NCBI GenBank assembly: GCA_946185305.1
Contig: CAMHJE010000003.1
Span: forward strand, 16,253 to 80,252
Reading direction: 5' to 3'
Length of the DNA: 64,000 nt
From: UBA3792 sp946185305
Lineage (GTDB): Bacteria > Bacillota > Clostridia > Christensenellales > CAG-138
Of this stretch, positions 1-7,462 are shown piece by piece; position 1 is the stretch's first letter; each line of letters starts with the position of its first letter. A program made the position numbers and the translations under genes. A model generated the notes under the pieces. It had not been told where the DNA came from and made no database searches. It saw nothing but the letters and a program-made list of their open reading frames with translations.

Positions 1-141
1 GAAACCTACGGCCTCAAGGAAATGGAGGTTTCCGACGAAGTCTTCCGCAGCAATGCATCCATTGTCTTTGATGAAGCCGAAAATCGTATGCATACGATCA
101 AGGCCGTCATGCTTGCGACGATGACGGATATTTTGGACTGA
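1..141 (+). CDS. argF: Carbamoyltransferase C-terminus (probably ornithine carbamoyltransferase), 5' end outside window
   Basis: Only the last 46 codons are present, in frame 1 from the first base to the TGA at 139-141. The tail contains FDEAENRMHTIKAVML, which matches the C-terminal helix of ornithine carbamoyltransferases (HTIKAVMxATL in the family). These enzymes transfer the carbamoyl group of carbamoyl phosphate to an amine; in arginine synthesis the product is citrulline. The N-terminal carbamoyl-phosphate site (STRT) lies outside the window, so a catabolic or YgeW-like carbamoyltransferase cannot be excluded. The family call is fairly secure and the exact substrate is not. Confidence 0.6.
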   Translation, partial: ETYGLKEMEVSDEVFRSNASIVFDEAENRMHTIKAVMLATMTDILD

Positions 142-150
142 GTAGTTTAA

Positions 151-309
151 TTAAGGCAGCAGCTTCAATCCCAATACGATCATGACTGCGCCGAGTATAC
201 AACAGAATACCCAAAACGGCACACAGCAAAGCAACAGCAGCAGCCCGACGGCGACAAGCCCAATGGCGGCTGCTTTTTGTATGGGAAAGGAAGGACGGCA
301 GGAACGCAT
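151..309 (-). CDS. Small membrane protein, 52 residues, unknown function
   Basis: This short frame runs from the ATG at 309-307 to the TAA at 153-151, preceded by GGAG (320-317 on the minus strand) at good spacing. The product has a basic N-terminus (MRSCRPSFPIQK) and then one long hydrophobic stretch from about residue 13 to the end with a CCVPFW motif in the middle, so it should be one or two membrane segments. It faces the carbamoyltransferase gene tail to tail with a 9-bp gap. I do not recognise a named family. The clean ribosome binding site and the coherent hydrophobic profile are the reasons for calling it. Confidence 0.5.
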   Translation of the reverse strand: MRSCRPSFPIQKAAAIGLVAVGLLLLLCCVPFWVFCCILGAVMIVLGLKLLP

Positions 310-430
310 ACAAAATCTCCTTTTTTCTTTATCGTATGCCCTTTATGCAAAAATTGTGATATGAAAGGCGCCGCACCCAAATGTAAGAGAAGATCATACT
401 ATACAGCATCACAAACAAACGGAGGAAATC

Positions 431-1177
431 ATGGAATCCGCTTTATTGACATTACGCGATGTCTCGTTGTCTTACTTCACCGAGCGTGAGCAGACGCAGG
501 CAATCGCGGGTTTGCATATGCAAATACAAAGAGGAGAGTTTGCGGCGATCGTCGGCCCGTCCGGGTGCGGCAAAACAAGCCTGCTTTCTTTGATCATGGG
601 TTTGCACGACGCGCAAAGCGGCACCGTATCGTTCGACCGTGAGGGCGTCCGGATCGGTTATATGCTGCAAAAGGATCATCTTTTGGAATGGCGCACGGTT
701 GAAAAGAATGTGCTGCTCGGCCTGGAGGTGCAGCACCGGCTAAATGAACAATCCAAGGCGCACGCGATCCGGCTTTTGGAGCAATACGGCCTCGGTCCGT
801 TTTTGCAGTATTATCCGGCGCAGCTGTCGGGCGGGATGCGGCAAAAGGTCGCGCTGATCCGCACGCTGGCACTGGACCCGGAGCTGCTGCTGCTCGACGA
901 GCCGTTTTCGGCGCTCGATTATCAGACGCGCCTGCAGCTCGGCGACGAGGTCTATCGCATCATCCGCGAACAGAACAAGACGGCTATTTTGGTGACGCAC
1001 GATATCTCGGAAGCCGTTGCGATGGCAGATCGCGTGATCGTATTTACCAAGCGGCCGTCCCGCGTGAAAACCGAGATACAGACCGGCTTTGATCCGGCGC
1101 TGTCGCCGCTCGAACGACGCCGGATGCCGGCGTTTATGCCGCTGTATGACAGCGTATGGAAGGAGATCGACCGATGA
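431..1177 (+). CDS. ABC transporter ATP-binding protein, nitrate/sulfonate/taurine type
   Basis: This 248-residue cytoplasmic ATPase powers an importer of the SsuB/TauB/NrtD class. Walker A is GPSGCGKTS near residue 42, the signature is LSGGMRQ, Walker B is LLLLDEPFSALD and the switch histidine is in VTHDISEA, so all catalytic parts are present. GGAGG sits 5 bases before the ATG at 431. The stop overlaps the start of the permease gene (ATGA), so the two are translationally coupled. No gene for a periplasmic-type binding protein lies nearby, so the substrate is unknown; sulfonates, nitrate, thiamine precursors and other small organic compounds are all handled by this class. Confidence 0.9.
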   Translation: MESALLTLRDVSLSYFTEREQTQAIAGLHMQIQRGEFAAIVGPSGCGKTSLLSLIMGLHDAQSGTVSFDREGVRIGYMLQKDHLLEWRTVEKNVLLGLEVQHRLNEQSKAHAIRLLEQYGLGPFLQYYPAQLSGGMRQKVALIRTLALDPELLLLDEPFSALDYQTRLQLGDEVYRIIREQNKTAILVTHDISEAVAMADRVIVFTKRPSRVKTEIQTGFDPALSPLERRRMPAFMPLYDSVWKEIDR

Positions 1178-1959
1178 ACGACGCCTATTCTGTATATTTA
1201 CGAAAGCAAAAGCGAAAAAAACGCCTGATCACAGGCGGGCAGATCGGCGTGCTTGTGGGATTTTTCGGCTTGTGGGAGCTTGGCGCTTCCCTTGGCTGGT
1301 TCGATCCGTTCATTTTATCGAGTCCGTCGCGCGTGTGGGCGACGGCGGTGCGGTTATACGAAAGCGGCGAGCTGTGGCTGCACATCGGTGCAACGCTGTA
1401 TGAAACGGTTTTAGGCTTTCTGCTCGGCACGGCGCTCGGTACGCTGCTGGCTGTGGTGCTGTGGTGGCTGCCTGCGCTGCATCGGATTTTGGATCCTTAC
1501 TTAGTCGTATTGAATGCGCTGCCGAAAATCGCGCTCGGCCCAGTGCTGATCGTTTGGATCGGCGCGGGCATGGCTTCCATCATTGTGATGGGCGTGCTCG
1601 TGTCGCTGATCGTCACAACCGTGACCGTGCTGAACGGCTTTACCAAGACGACCGATGAAAAACAGCTTTTGATGCGCACGCTCGGCGCGACCAAAACGCA
1701 AATTTTCTGCAAGGTCGTGCTGCCGGCGGGCTTGAATGATATGATCGCCGCGCTGAAAATCTCGGTCGGCATGACGTGGGTGGGTGTAATCGTCGGCGAA
1801 TACCTTGTCAGCAAGGCGGGGCTCGGCTATCTGATCGTATACGGCGGGCAGGTGTTTAAGCTCGATCTGGTCATGGCAAGCGTCGTGATCCTGTGCATCC
1901 TTGCCGCGCTGATGTACGAAGCCGTTGCGCTGCTCGAAAGAAAATTGACCCACCGGTAA
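1174..1959 (+). CDS. ABC transporter permease, SsuC/TauC-like
   Basis: This integral membrane permease of 261 residues pairs with the preceding ATPase. It has about six hydrophobic segments and the EAA-type loop (near RTLGATKTQIFCKVVLP) that docks onto the ATPase. I chose the ATG at 1174 because AAGGAGATC lies just before it and it forms an ATGA overlap with the upstream stop; an ATG six codons earlier lies inside the ribosome binding site. Two coupled genes plus a terminator make a short operon, and the substrate-binding lipoprotein must be encoded elsewhere or be missing. Confidence 0.88.
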   Translation: MNDAYSVYLRKQKRKKRLITGGQIGVLVGFFGLWELGASLGWFDPFILSSPSRVWATAVRLYESGELWLHIGATLYETVLGFLLGTALGTLLAVVLWWLPALHRILDPYLVVLNALPKIALGPVLIVWIGAGMASIIVMGVLVSLIVTTVTVLNGFTKTTDEKQLLMRTLGATKTQIFCKVVLPAGLNDMIAALKISVGMTWVGVIVGEYLVSKAGLGYLIVYGGQVFKLDLVMASVVILCILAALMYEAVALLERKLTHR

Positions 1960-1960
1960 G

Positions 1961-2000
1961 AAAAATCCGTCGCTGCAGCGAGACAACGACGGATTTTTTT
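1961..2000. terminator. Bidirectional intrinsic terminator
   Basis: AAAAATCCGTCG (1961-1972) pairs perfectly with CGACGGATTTTT (1987-1998), flanked by A and T runs, so it can end transcription of the ABC operon on the plus strand and of the lipoprotein gene on the minus strand. The minus-strand stop codon (2001-1999) lies inside it. Confidence 0.85.
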
Positions 2001-4149
2001 ATCTATTTTGGAGTGTTTCGATTCGTTTTTCCCATGCGGTAGGCTCCGGCCAAAGCGTGCCGTCCGGGTCGAAGCCCATACGGATGGCGCGGCTGTAATA
2101 GGTCAGCTTGGCAAGCAGGTGCGGGTAGGCAAGGTATTCATCCTGCAGCTCGTCGGCCAGCAGCGTTCCCAGCAGCACCGCGCGATCCTCGGTCGGGTAC
2201 GTTTTGGCGTATTTCATCAGATAATATACGCGGTCGGTTCTGCCTTTTTTGAGGTATGTTTTGTCCGAAAGCGTATAGGTATCGGAACCGGAAAGCTCAT
2301 AGGAGTTTCCTTTGCCGTCTACGTACGCATAGTAGTATTGAAAATCGGACGGGTTCAGCGTATTCCAGCTGTTTTCTCCCCATACATCGACGGGAAGCGA
2401 CAGAGAATCCAGTTTGCCGTCGATCATGTGCGCGATTTCGTGAAACAGCGTGTAGCGCACCTCCGAAAGGTAGGCGACATCGAGCATGATCAGCCGCCAT
2501 TGTCCGAGCGTACCGGTTACGGCGGCCGGATAATCGAGCGATCCGCTGCTCAAGGAACGGATCGTGCCGCAAATTTCCAATACGATCCCGTCAAGATGGT
2601 TCTCACACAGAATCTCAAAAAAGTGCGGCGGGTACTCAGCCAGTACGGCTTCGATCTGCGTCAGCACCTCGTCCAGCCGAACGGGATCGCTTTCCGCGCT
2701 TGTGAGGGGAAAAAGATCGGCCTTATGGGTGTACAGACAAAGCTGCGCGTCGCGTCCGAGCAGCACGGTTACGCCGTATTGATCTTGGATGCGTCGAACT
2801 CTTTCCGCGAAGACGCCGTAATCCGGTTCGGGAGCAGGCAGCGGCGAAAACAGCGGTTCACTGTAGGTCATGCCGGACAATGGTTCTGTCTCGGCGGCGG
2901 CAAGGCTTGTCAGCAGCAGACCGACCGTTTCATTGTCGATCTGAACATGCGTCAGCACATAGCTTCCGTCCGTTGCGTCGCAATAGGTTTTCGGGAAAAG
3001 AAACGCGCTCTCGGCTTCGCCTGTTTCGGCCCATTTCGCTTCGACAAGCGATGTATACCGCTCGTTTTGATACAGCGCCGCCATGGAAAGGGTCGAAACC
3101 GAGGTATGCACCGGATCGAAATAGCGAAGGGTATAGTTGTTGTCGTACGATTCGACCAAAAACCCGTTTTGAACGGGGATAACGGAAGGATAATACTCCG
3201 TTTTCGTCCATTCGGCGGCGAAGATTTCGGAAGAATCAAAATTATCCGCCTTTTTGAGCGTAATGCACGATTTTTCGCCTTCTGTTTCGCTCCAATCGTT
3301 TGTGTAAGAGAGCGTGGAAAGACCGTGCTCGCTTTCGCAAAGGTACACATCCCGCGGTGCACAGCCGATAAATTCGCCTGTCGTCAGATCGACGGCGACG
3401 GTTTTTCGTTCAAAATCACGATTGTCGGTCACATGAAAGACGCCTGTATGACCGTCTTCGGAAACGGAAAGCAGCTCGGGATAGGAGTAGTGGTAGTCAA
3501 ATTGGAAAAGCGGCTTTTCTTCGCCGTCAAAGCCGATGGAATACAGCGTATTTTGCATGCCGTCCAGCGCGATCGCGCCGCCCGCAAAGCCGAAGCAGCC
3601 GTAAAGATAGAAATTCCGGTCGGTCACATTCTTCCGCGTGCGGTGCTTGCCGTCCGGCGTGAACAGATACAGCGTCTGCGTTTGCCCGTCCAAAAACAGC
3701 GGCGGGGTCATGGAAAAGCATTGCATCTGATCGGTATACAGCAGCGGTTCGGGCAGAAGATCGGTATACAGCTCGGTTTCGACGCCGGTGGAAAGGTTGA
3801 AGCGGTGCAAAAAAAGCATATCAAGGTTGCTGCTTGCGTATAAAACCGTCAGCTCATCCTTGTCCGAAAAGCCGGCATGCAAAAGCGTCTTGCCGTCCCT
3901 TTGCAGCAGCGGCAGAATATCGTAAACGGCTTCCGTTTCGGAGAGCTGATACGGCGCAAGCGAAAAAGGCGGCGGCTCCGGCGTCGGGGACGGCGTGGGA
4001 TATTCGATTTGGACCGTAAGCACCGGCGGCCGTTCGGTCGGCGCGGGAAAGGACTGCGGCTGCAAAATGGGGTCGCTTTTCGTGCAGGCGACCAAAAGAC
4101 AGCTTAACAGCAGCAACGCAAAACAAATTTTCCGCTTGGATGGATGCAT
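1999..4149 (-). CDS. Lipoprotein with C-terminal HExxH metallopeptidase-like domain
   Basis: This 716-residue exported protein begins with a lipoprotein signal (basic MHPSKRK, hydrophobic run, lipobox LVAC with Cys22), followed by a Pro-rich spacer. The middle, about residues 60-440, is rich in short beta-type repeats and may form a propeller; that is inference. The C-terminal part has HEIAH at 570-574, the zinc-binding and catalytic signature of gluzincin-type peptidases, with acidic residues about 70 positions later (TEDR, ADELQDEY) that could supply the third ligand. Similar HExxH domains occur in clostridial lipoproteins annotated as putative zinc-binding metallopeptidases. A good minus-strand promoter lies upstream. 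The substrate is unknown. Confidence 0.7.
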   Translation of the reverse strand: MHPSKRKICFALLLLSCLLVACTKSDPILQPQSFPAPTERPPVLTVQIEYPTPSPTPEPPPFSLAPYQLSETEAVYDILPLLQRDGKTLLHAGFSDKDELTVLYASSNLDMLFLHRFNLSTGVETELYTDLLPEPLLYTDQMQCFSMTPPLFLDGQTQTLYLFTPDGKHRTRKNVTDRNFYLYGCFGFAGGAIALDGMQNTLYSIGFDGEEKPLFQFDYHYSYPELLSVSEDGHTGVFHVTDNRDFERKTVAVDLTTGEFIGCAPRDVYLCESEHGLSTLSYTNDWSETEGEKSCITLKKADNFDSSEIFAAEWTKTEYYPSVIPVQNGFLVESYDNNYTLRYFDPVHTSVSTLSMAALYQNERYTSLVEAKWAETGEAESAFLFPKTYCDATDGSYVLTHVQIDNETVGLLLTSLAAAETEPLSGMTYSEPLFSPLPAPEPDYGVFAERVRRIQDQYGVTVLLGRDAQLCLYTHKADLFPLTSAESDPVRLDEVLTQIEAVLAEYPPHFFEILCENHLDGIVLEICGTIRSLSSGSLDYPAAVTGTLGQWRLIMLDVAYLSEVRYTLFHEIAHMIDGKLDSLSLPVDVWGENSWNTLNPSDFQYYYAYVDGKGNSYELSGSDTYTLSDKTYLKKGRTDRVYYLMKYAKTYPTEDRAVLLGTLLADELQDEYLAYPHLLAKLTYYSRAIRMGFDPDGTLWPEPTAWEKRIETLQNR

Positions 4150-4176
4150 CGCATTTCTCCCTTCCTTATCGGATGC

Positions 4177-4205
4177 AGTATAGCATATTCACGGCACAGC
4201 CGCAA
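4177..4205 (-). promoter_or_regulatory. Vegetative promoter for the metallopeptidase-like lipoprotein
   Basis: On the minus strand TTGCGG (4205-4200), a 17-base spacer and TATACT (4182-4177) form a housekeeping-type promoter 28 bases before the start codon. Confidence 0.6.
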
Positions 4206-4242
4206 CCCTCCGGGTTTTTTCGCGCCGATTTACGGGAAAGCC

Positions 4243-4271
4243 TTTCCAAAATACAAAAGATGCGATATAAT
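4243..4271 (+). promoter_or_regulatory. Vegetative promoter for the glycerophosphodiesterase gene
   Basis: TTTCCA (4243-4248), a 17-base spacer and a consensus TATAAT (4266-4271) lie 23 bases before the ATG at 4295; GGGAGG follows as ribosome binding site. It diverges from the minus-strand promoter at 4205-4177. Confidence 0.6.
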
Positions 4272-4294
4272 ACGCCCAAAGGGAGGGTAATCAT

Positions 4295-5137
4295 ATGCCT
4301 GTTATCATTGTATGTGTGATTTTGATTTTGTTATGCGCTCTGTATCTGTTTATGATCGCCGGCAAAAAGCCGGAGGAGCGTTTGGCCGCGCCGTTTCGGA
4401 ATCTGCAATGCGCGCACCGCGGCTTTTATGAAAAGGATCAGTCCGTGCCGGAGAATACGCTGCGCGCGTTTGAACGCGCCGTCGAGAATGACTACGGCGT
4501 GGAACTCGATGTGCAACTGACCATGGACGGCAAGGTCGTTGTGTTCCACGACGATGATGTGGATCGTGAAACGACGTTTAAGGGCCGTGTGGACAGTTAT
4601 ACCTTAAAGGAGCTACAGTCCATGTCCCTGTTCGGTACGCACGGCAATAAGCTCGGCATTCCGCTGTTTACCGACGTGATGGCGGTGCTGGACGGCAAAA
4701 GCCCGACGATCGTGGAGCTGAAATCGACCGAAAACTATGTAGAGCTTTGCGAAAAGACGCTTGCCATTCTGCGCACCTGCGAAGGCCCGTTCTGCGTGGA
4801 GAGCTTTGACTATCGCATCGTGCAATGGTTCCGCAAGAACGCGCCGGATCTGATGCGCGGACAGCTCACCGAATCCTATGCGGGCTGGCGCAAGGCCTGC
4901 AGCCCGATCAAGGCGTTTGCCATGTCGCATCTTTGGACGAATGTTTTGACGCGTCCGGACTTTATCGCCTACGGCGGCTCCATGAAGCGGCCTTTGGCAT
5001 GGCATCTTGCCAAATGGCGCGGTACGATGCTCGTCTACTGGACGGAGGAACCGCAGGACGATCATAAGACGCTGCAAAAGTGGTATGACAATCTGATCTT
5101 CCAATATTTCAAACCCGCCAGAAACTATACAAAATAA
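4295..5137 (+). CDS. Glycerophosphodiester phosphodiesterase, membrane-anchored
   Basis: This 280-residue protein hydrolyses glycerophosphodiesters to glycerol 3-phosphate and an alcohol. One N-terminal hydrophobic segment (residues 1-22) should anchor it in the membrane. The GDPD core follows: AHRGF near residue 44, PENTLRAF, the metal-binding ELDVQLTMDG, and VVFHDDDVDRET, all matching the TIM-barrel active site. The downstream alpha-galactosidase starts 18 bases later, so they may share a transcript, suggesting scavenging of lipid or teichoic-acid headgroups and galactosides. Start supported by GGGAGG before the ATG. Confidence 0.88.
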   Translation: MPVIIVCVILILLCALYLFMIAGKKPEERLAAPFRNLQCAHRGFYEKDQSVPENTLRAFERAVENDYGVELDVQLTMDGKVVVFHDDDVDRETTFKGRVDSYTLKELQSMSLFGTHGNKLGIPLFTDVMAVLDGKSPTIVELKSTENYVELCEKTLAILRTCEGPFCVESFDYRIVQWFRKNAPDLMRGQLTESYAGWRKACSPIKAFAMSHLWTNVLTRPDFIAYGGSMKRPLAWHLAKWRGTMLVYWTEEPQDDHKTLQKWYDNLIFQYFKPARNYTK

Positions 5138-5155
5138 CCGAAAGGATCATAGCGC

Positions 5156-7462
5156 ATGAGTATTCAGGTATCGGACGGCGTTTTTCGTCTGCACACGGCG
5201 GAAACGACGTACCTGTTCCGCACCACCGCGTTCGGCCATCTTGAATCGCTGCATTACGGGCGGCGTGTGGAGGACGCGGATGTGGAGTCCCTTCGCTACA
5301 AGCACGAAATCCCGCACGGCAGTACCGTTCTGTATGACGAAAAGGCCGATCCGAGCTATTGCCTTGAGGAGCTGCCGCTCGAATGGTCGGGCGTCGGCAA
5401 GGGCGATTTTCGGGTGACGCCGATGGAGCTGCGCCTGCCGGACGGCAGCTTCACCTGTGACTTTGTCTATGATTCCCACCGGATCGAGAGCGGTATCGTT
5501 AAAATGGACACGCTGCCGCAGAGCGCGGGGATCGGCGCCGAAACGCTGCTCGTTACGCTGAAGGACAAGGCATTTACCGTCTATCTCGATCTCTATTACA
5601 CGGTATACGAAGCGGAGAACGTGATCACGCGCCGCGCTGTGCTGCGCAATGCGGAGCAGACGCCGGTTTTACTGAAACGGCTCATGAGCTATTCGCTCGA
5701 TCTGCCCGACCGCGGCTATACGGTGGCGACGCTGTCCGGCGGATGGATCAACGAAGCGAACGTGATTGAGCGTAAATTGGAGACGGGGATGCTCGTCAAC
5801 GAAAGCACGAGCTTTTCACAGCATCGGCACAACCCCGCCGTCGCGCTTCTGTCGCGCGGGGCGACGGAGGACAACGGCCTGGTGTACGGCTTCAATCTTG
5901 TCTACGGCGGCAACCATCAGACCTCGGTGGAGCTGAGTCCGACGGGACTGGTGCGCATCACGGGCGGCATCAATCCCTACTGCTTCCTGTGGGAGCTGCA
6001 GCCGGGAGAGAAATTTGAAACGCCGGAAGCCGTGATGACCTGCTCGCTCGGCGGCAAAAACGGCATGTCGCAGAACTTTCATGCGTTCGTGCAAAAGCAG
6101 ATCGTCCGCGGGGACTGGCAGAACAAAGAACGCCCGATCCTGATCAACAACTGGGAAGCGAATTTTTTTCAATTTCGGCAGAACTCGCTCTTGCGCTTGG
6201 CCAAACGCGGTAAGCGTTTAGGCTGTGAGCTGTTCGTGCTGGACGACGGCTGGTTCGGTGCGCGCAACACCGATACGGCGGGCCTCGGCGATTATACGGT
6301 CAACCGGAAAAAGCTGCCGGATGGCTTGGATGGGCTCGGCAAGCGAGTCAACGGTCTCGGCCTTTCGTTCGGGCTTTGGTTCGAGCCGGAGAACGTCAAC
6401 GACGATTCCGACCTGTACCGTGCGCATCCGGACTGGGCGATCCAGCGTCCGAACCGGACGCCCGCGCTCGGACGGCACCAAAAGATTCTGAATCTTGCGC
6501 TGCCGGCGGTGCGCAATTACATCGTGGAAAACGTGTCGCACATCCTCGATACCTGCCCGATTGCGTATGTGAAGTGGGACATGAACCGCAAAGTCAGCGA
6601 TTTTGAGGACGGCGCGTTTCTGCATCGCTACATGATCGGCTATTATGAGGTGCTGTCCCGCATCTTCCGGCCGCGGCCGCAGATTCTGCTGGAGGGCTGC
6701 GCGTCGGGCGGAGGCCGGTTTGATCTCGGACACCTATGTTTTGCGCAGCAGATCTGGGCGTCGGACGACACCGATCCCATCGAACGGCTTCGGATCCAGG
6801 GCGGGCTTTCGCTGTTCTATCCGGTTTCGACGATGGGCGCGCACGTTTCGATGGCGCCGCATCAGCAGACGCTGCGGCATACGCCGCTGTTCACGCGGTT
6901 TGCGGTCGCGGCGTTCGGCGCATTCGGATTGGAGCTCGACCCGATGGATTTAACGCCGATCGATCGAAAGGTTTTGACCTCGATGCTGTCGGAGTACCGG
7001 AAGATCCGAAAGACCTGCCAGTTCGGCACGTTTACGCGCGTGGACACCGGCAATCCGCATATCATCCAATGGCAGGCGCAGTCCGAAACGCAGACGGTCA
7101 TTCTGCGGGCCAAGACGCTGACAAAGGCGGCGCAGGTAAACGATCTGCTGACCGTGACCGGGCTCGATCCACATAAAACCTATACATGCCGCGAGATACA
7201 AAATCCGCTGTTCGTTGCAGGCTTCGGCACGCTGTTAAAGCACATTCTGCCGGTCAAGATCCGTTCGTACAGTCATATTTTGCTGGCGGCGAATAAACGC
7301 CTGAAGATGGACGATTATGCCGAGCAGTATCGCGCGTCCGGCGCGCAGCTGATGGCCGGGGTGCAGCTGCACCGTTCGTTCATCGGTACCGGCTATTCCG
7401 AAAAAATGCACATGCAGGGCGATGATTCGGCCATGCTGTTTGTGATCACGGAGGATTCATGA
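5156..7462 (+). CDS. Alpha-galactosidase, glycoside hydrolase family 36
   Basis: This 768-residue enzyme removes alpha-1,6-linked galactose from substrates such as raffinose and melibiose. It shows the GH36 layout: an N-terminal beta-sandwich, a barrel with LDDGWFG near residue 362, the nucleophile motif KWDMNR (Asp475) and the acid/base motif SDDTD (about 536-540). No signal peptide is visible, so it is probably cytoplasmic and works on imported oligosaccharides. AAAGGA precedes the ATG. The stop overlaps the next gene by four bases (ATGA), so the RCC1/phosphodiester-glycosidase protein is coupled to it. Confidence 0.93.
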   Translation: MSIQVSDGVFRLHTAETTYLFRTTAFGHLESLHYGRRVEDADVESLRYKHEIPHGSTVLYDEKADPSYCLEELPLEWSGVGKGDFRVTPMELRLPDGSFTCDFVYDSHRIESGIVKMDTLPQSAGIGAETLLVTLKDKAFTVYLDLYYTVYEAENVITRRAVLRNAEQTPVLLKRLMSYSLDLPDRGYTVATLSGGWINEANVIERKLETGMLVNESTSFSQHRHNPAVALLSRGATEDNGLVYGFNLVYGGNHQTSVELSPTGLVRITGGINPYCFLWELQPGEKFETPEAVMTCSLGGKNGMSQNFHAFVQKQIVRGDWQNKERPILINNWEANFFQFRQNSLLRLAKRGKRLGCELFVLDDGWFGARNTDTAGLGDYTVNRKKLPDGLDGLGKRVNGLGLSFGLWFEPENVNDDSDLYRAHPDWAIQRPNRTPALGRHQKILNLALPAVRNYIVENVSHILDTCPIAYVKWDMNRKVSDFEDGAFLHRYMIGYYEVLSRIFRPRPQILLEGCASGGGRFDLGHLCFAQQIWASDDTDPIERLRIQGGLSLFYPVSTMGAHVSMAPHQQTLRHTPLFTRFAVAAFGAFGLELDPMDLTPIDRKVLTSMLSEYRKIRKTCQFGTFTRVDTGNPHIIQWQAQSETQTVILRAKTLTKAAQVNDLLTVTGLDPHKTYTCREIQNPLFVAGFGTLLKHILPVKIRSYSHILLAANKRLKMDDYAEQYRASGAQLMAGVQLHRSFIGTGYSEKMHMQGDDSAMLFVITEDS

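Noticed and set aside
2008..3843. A 611-codon open frame on the plus strand opposite the metallopeptidase lipoprotein
   Set aside because: It is a shadow of the GC-rich real gene: low complexity, no ribosome binding site and no family motif, while the minus strand has signal peptide and HExxH site.
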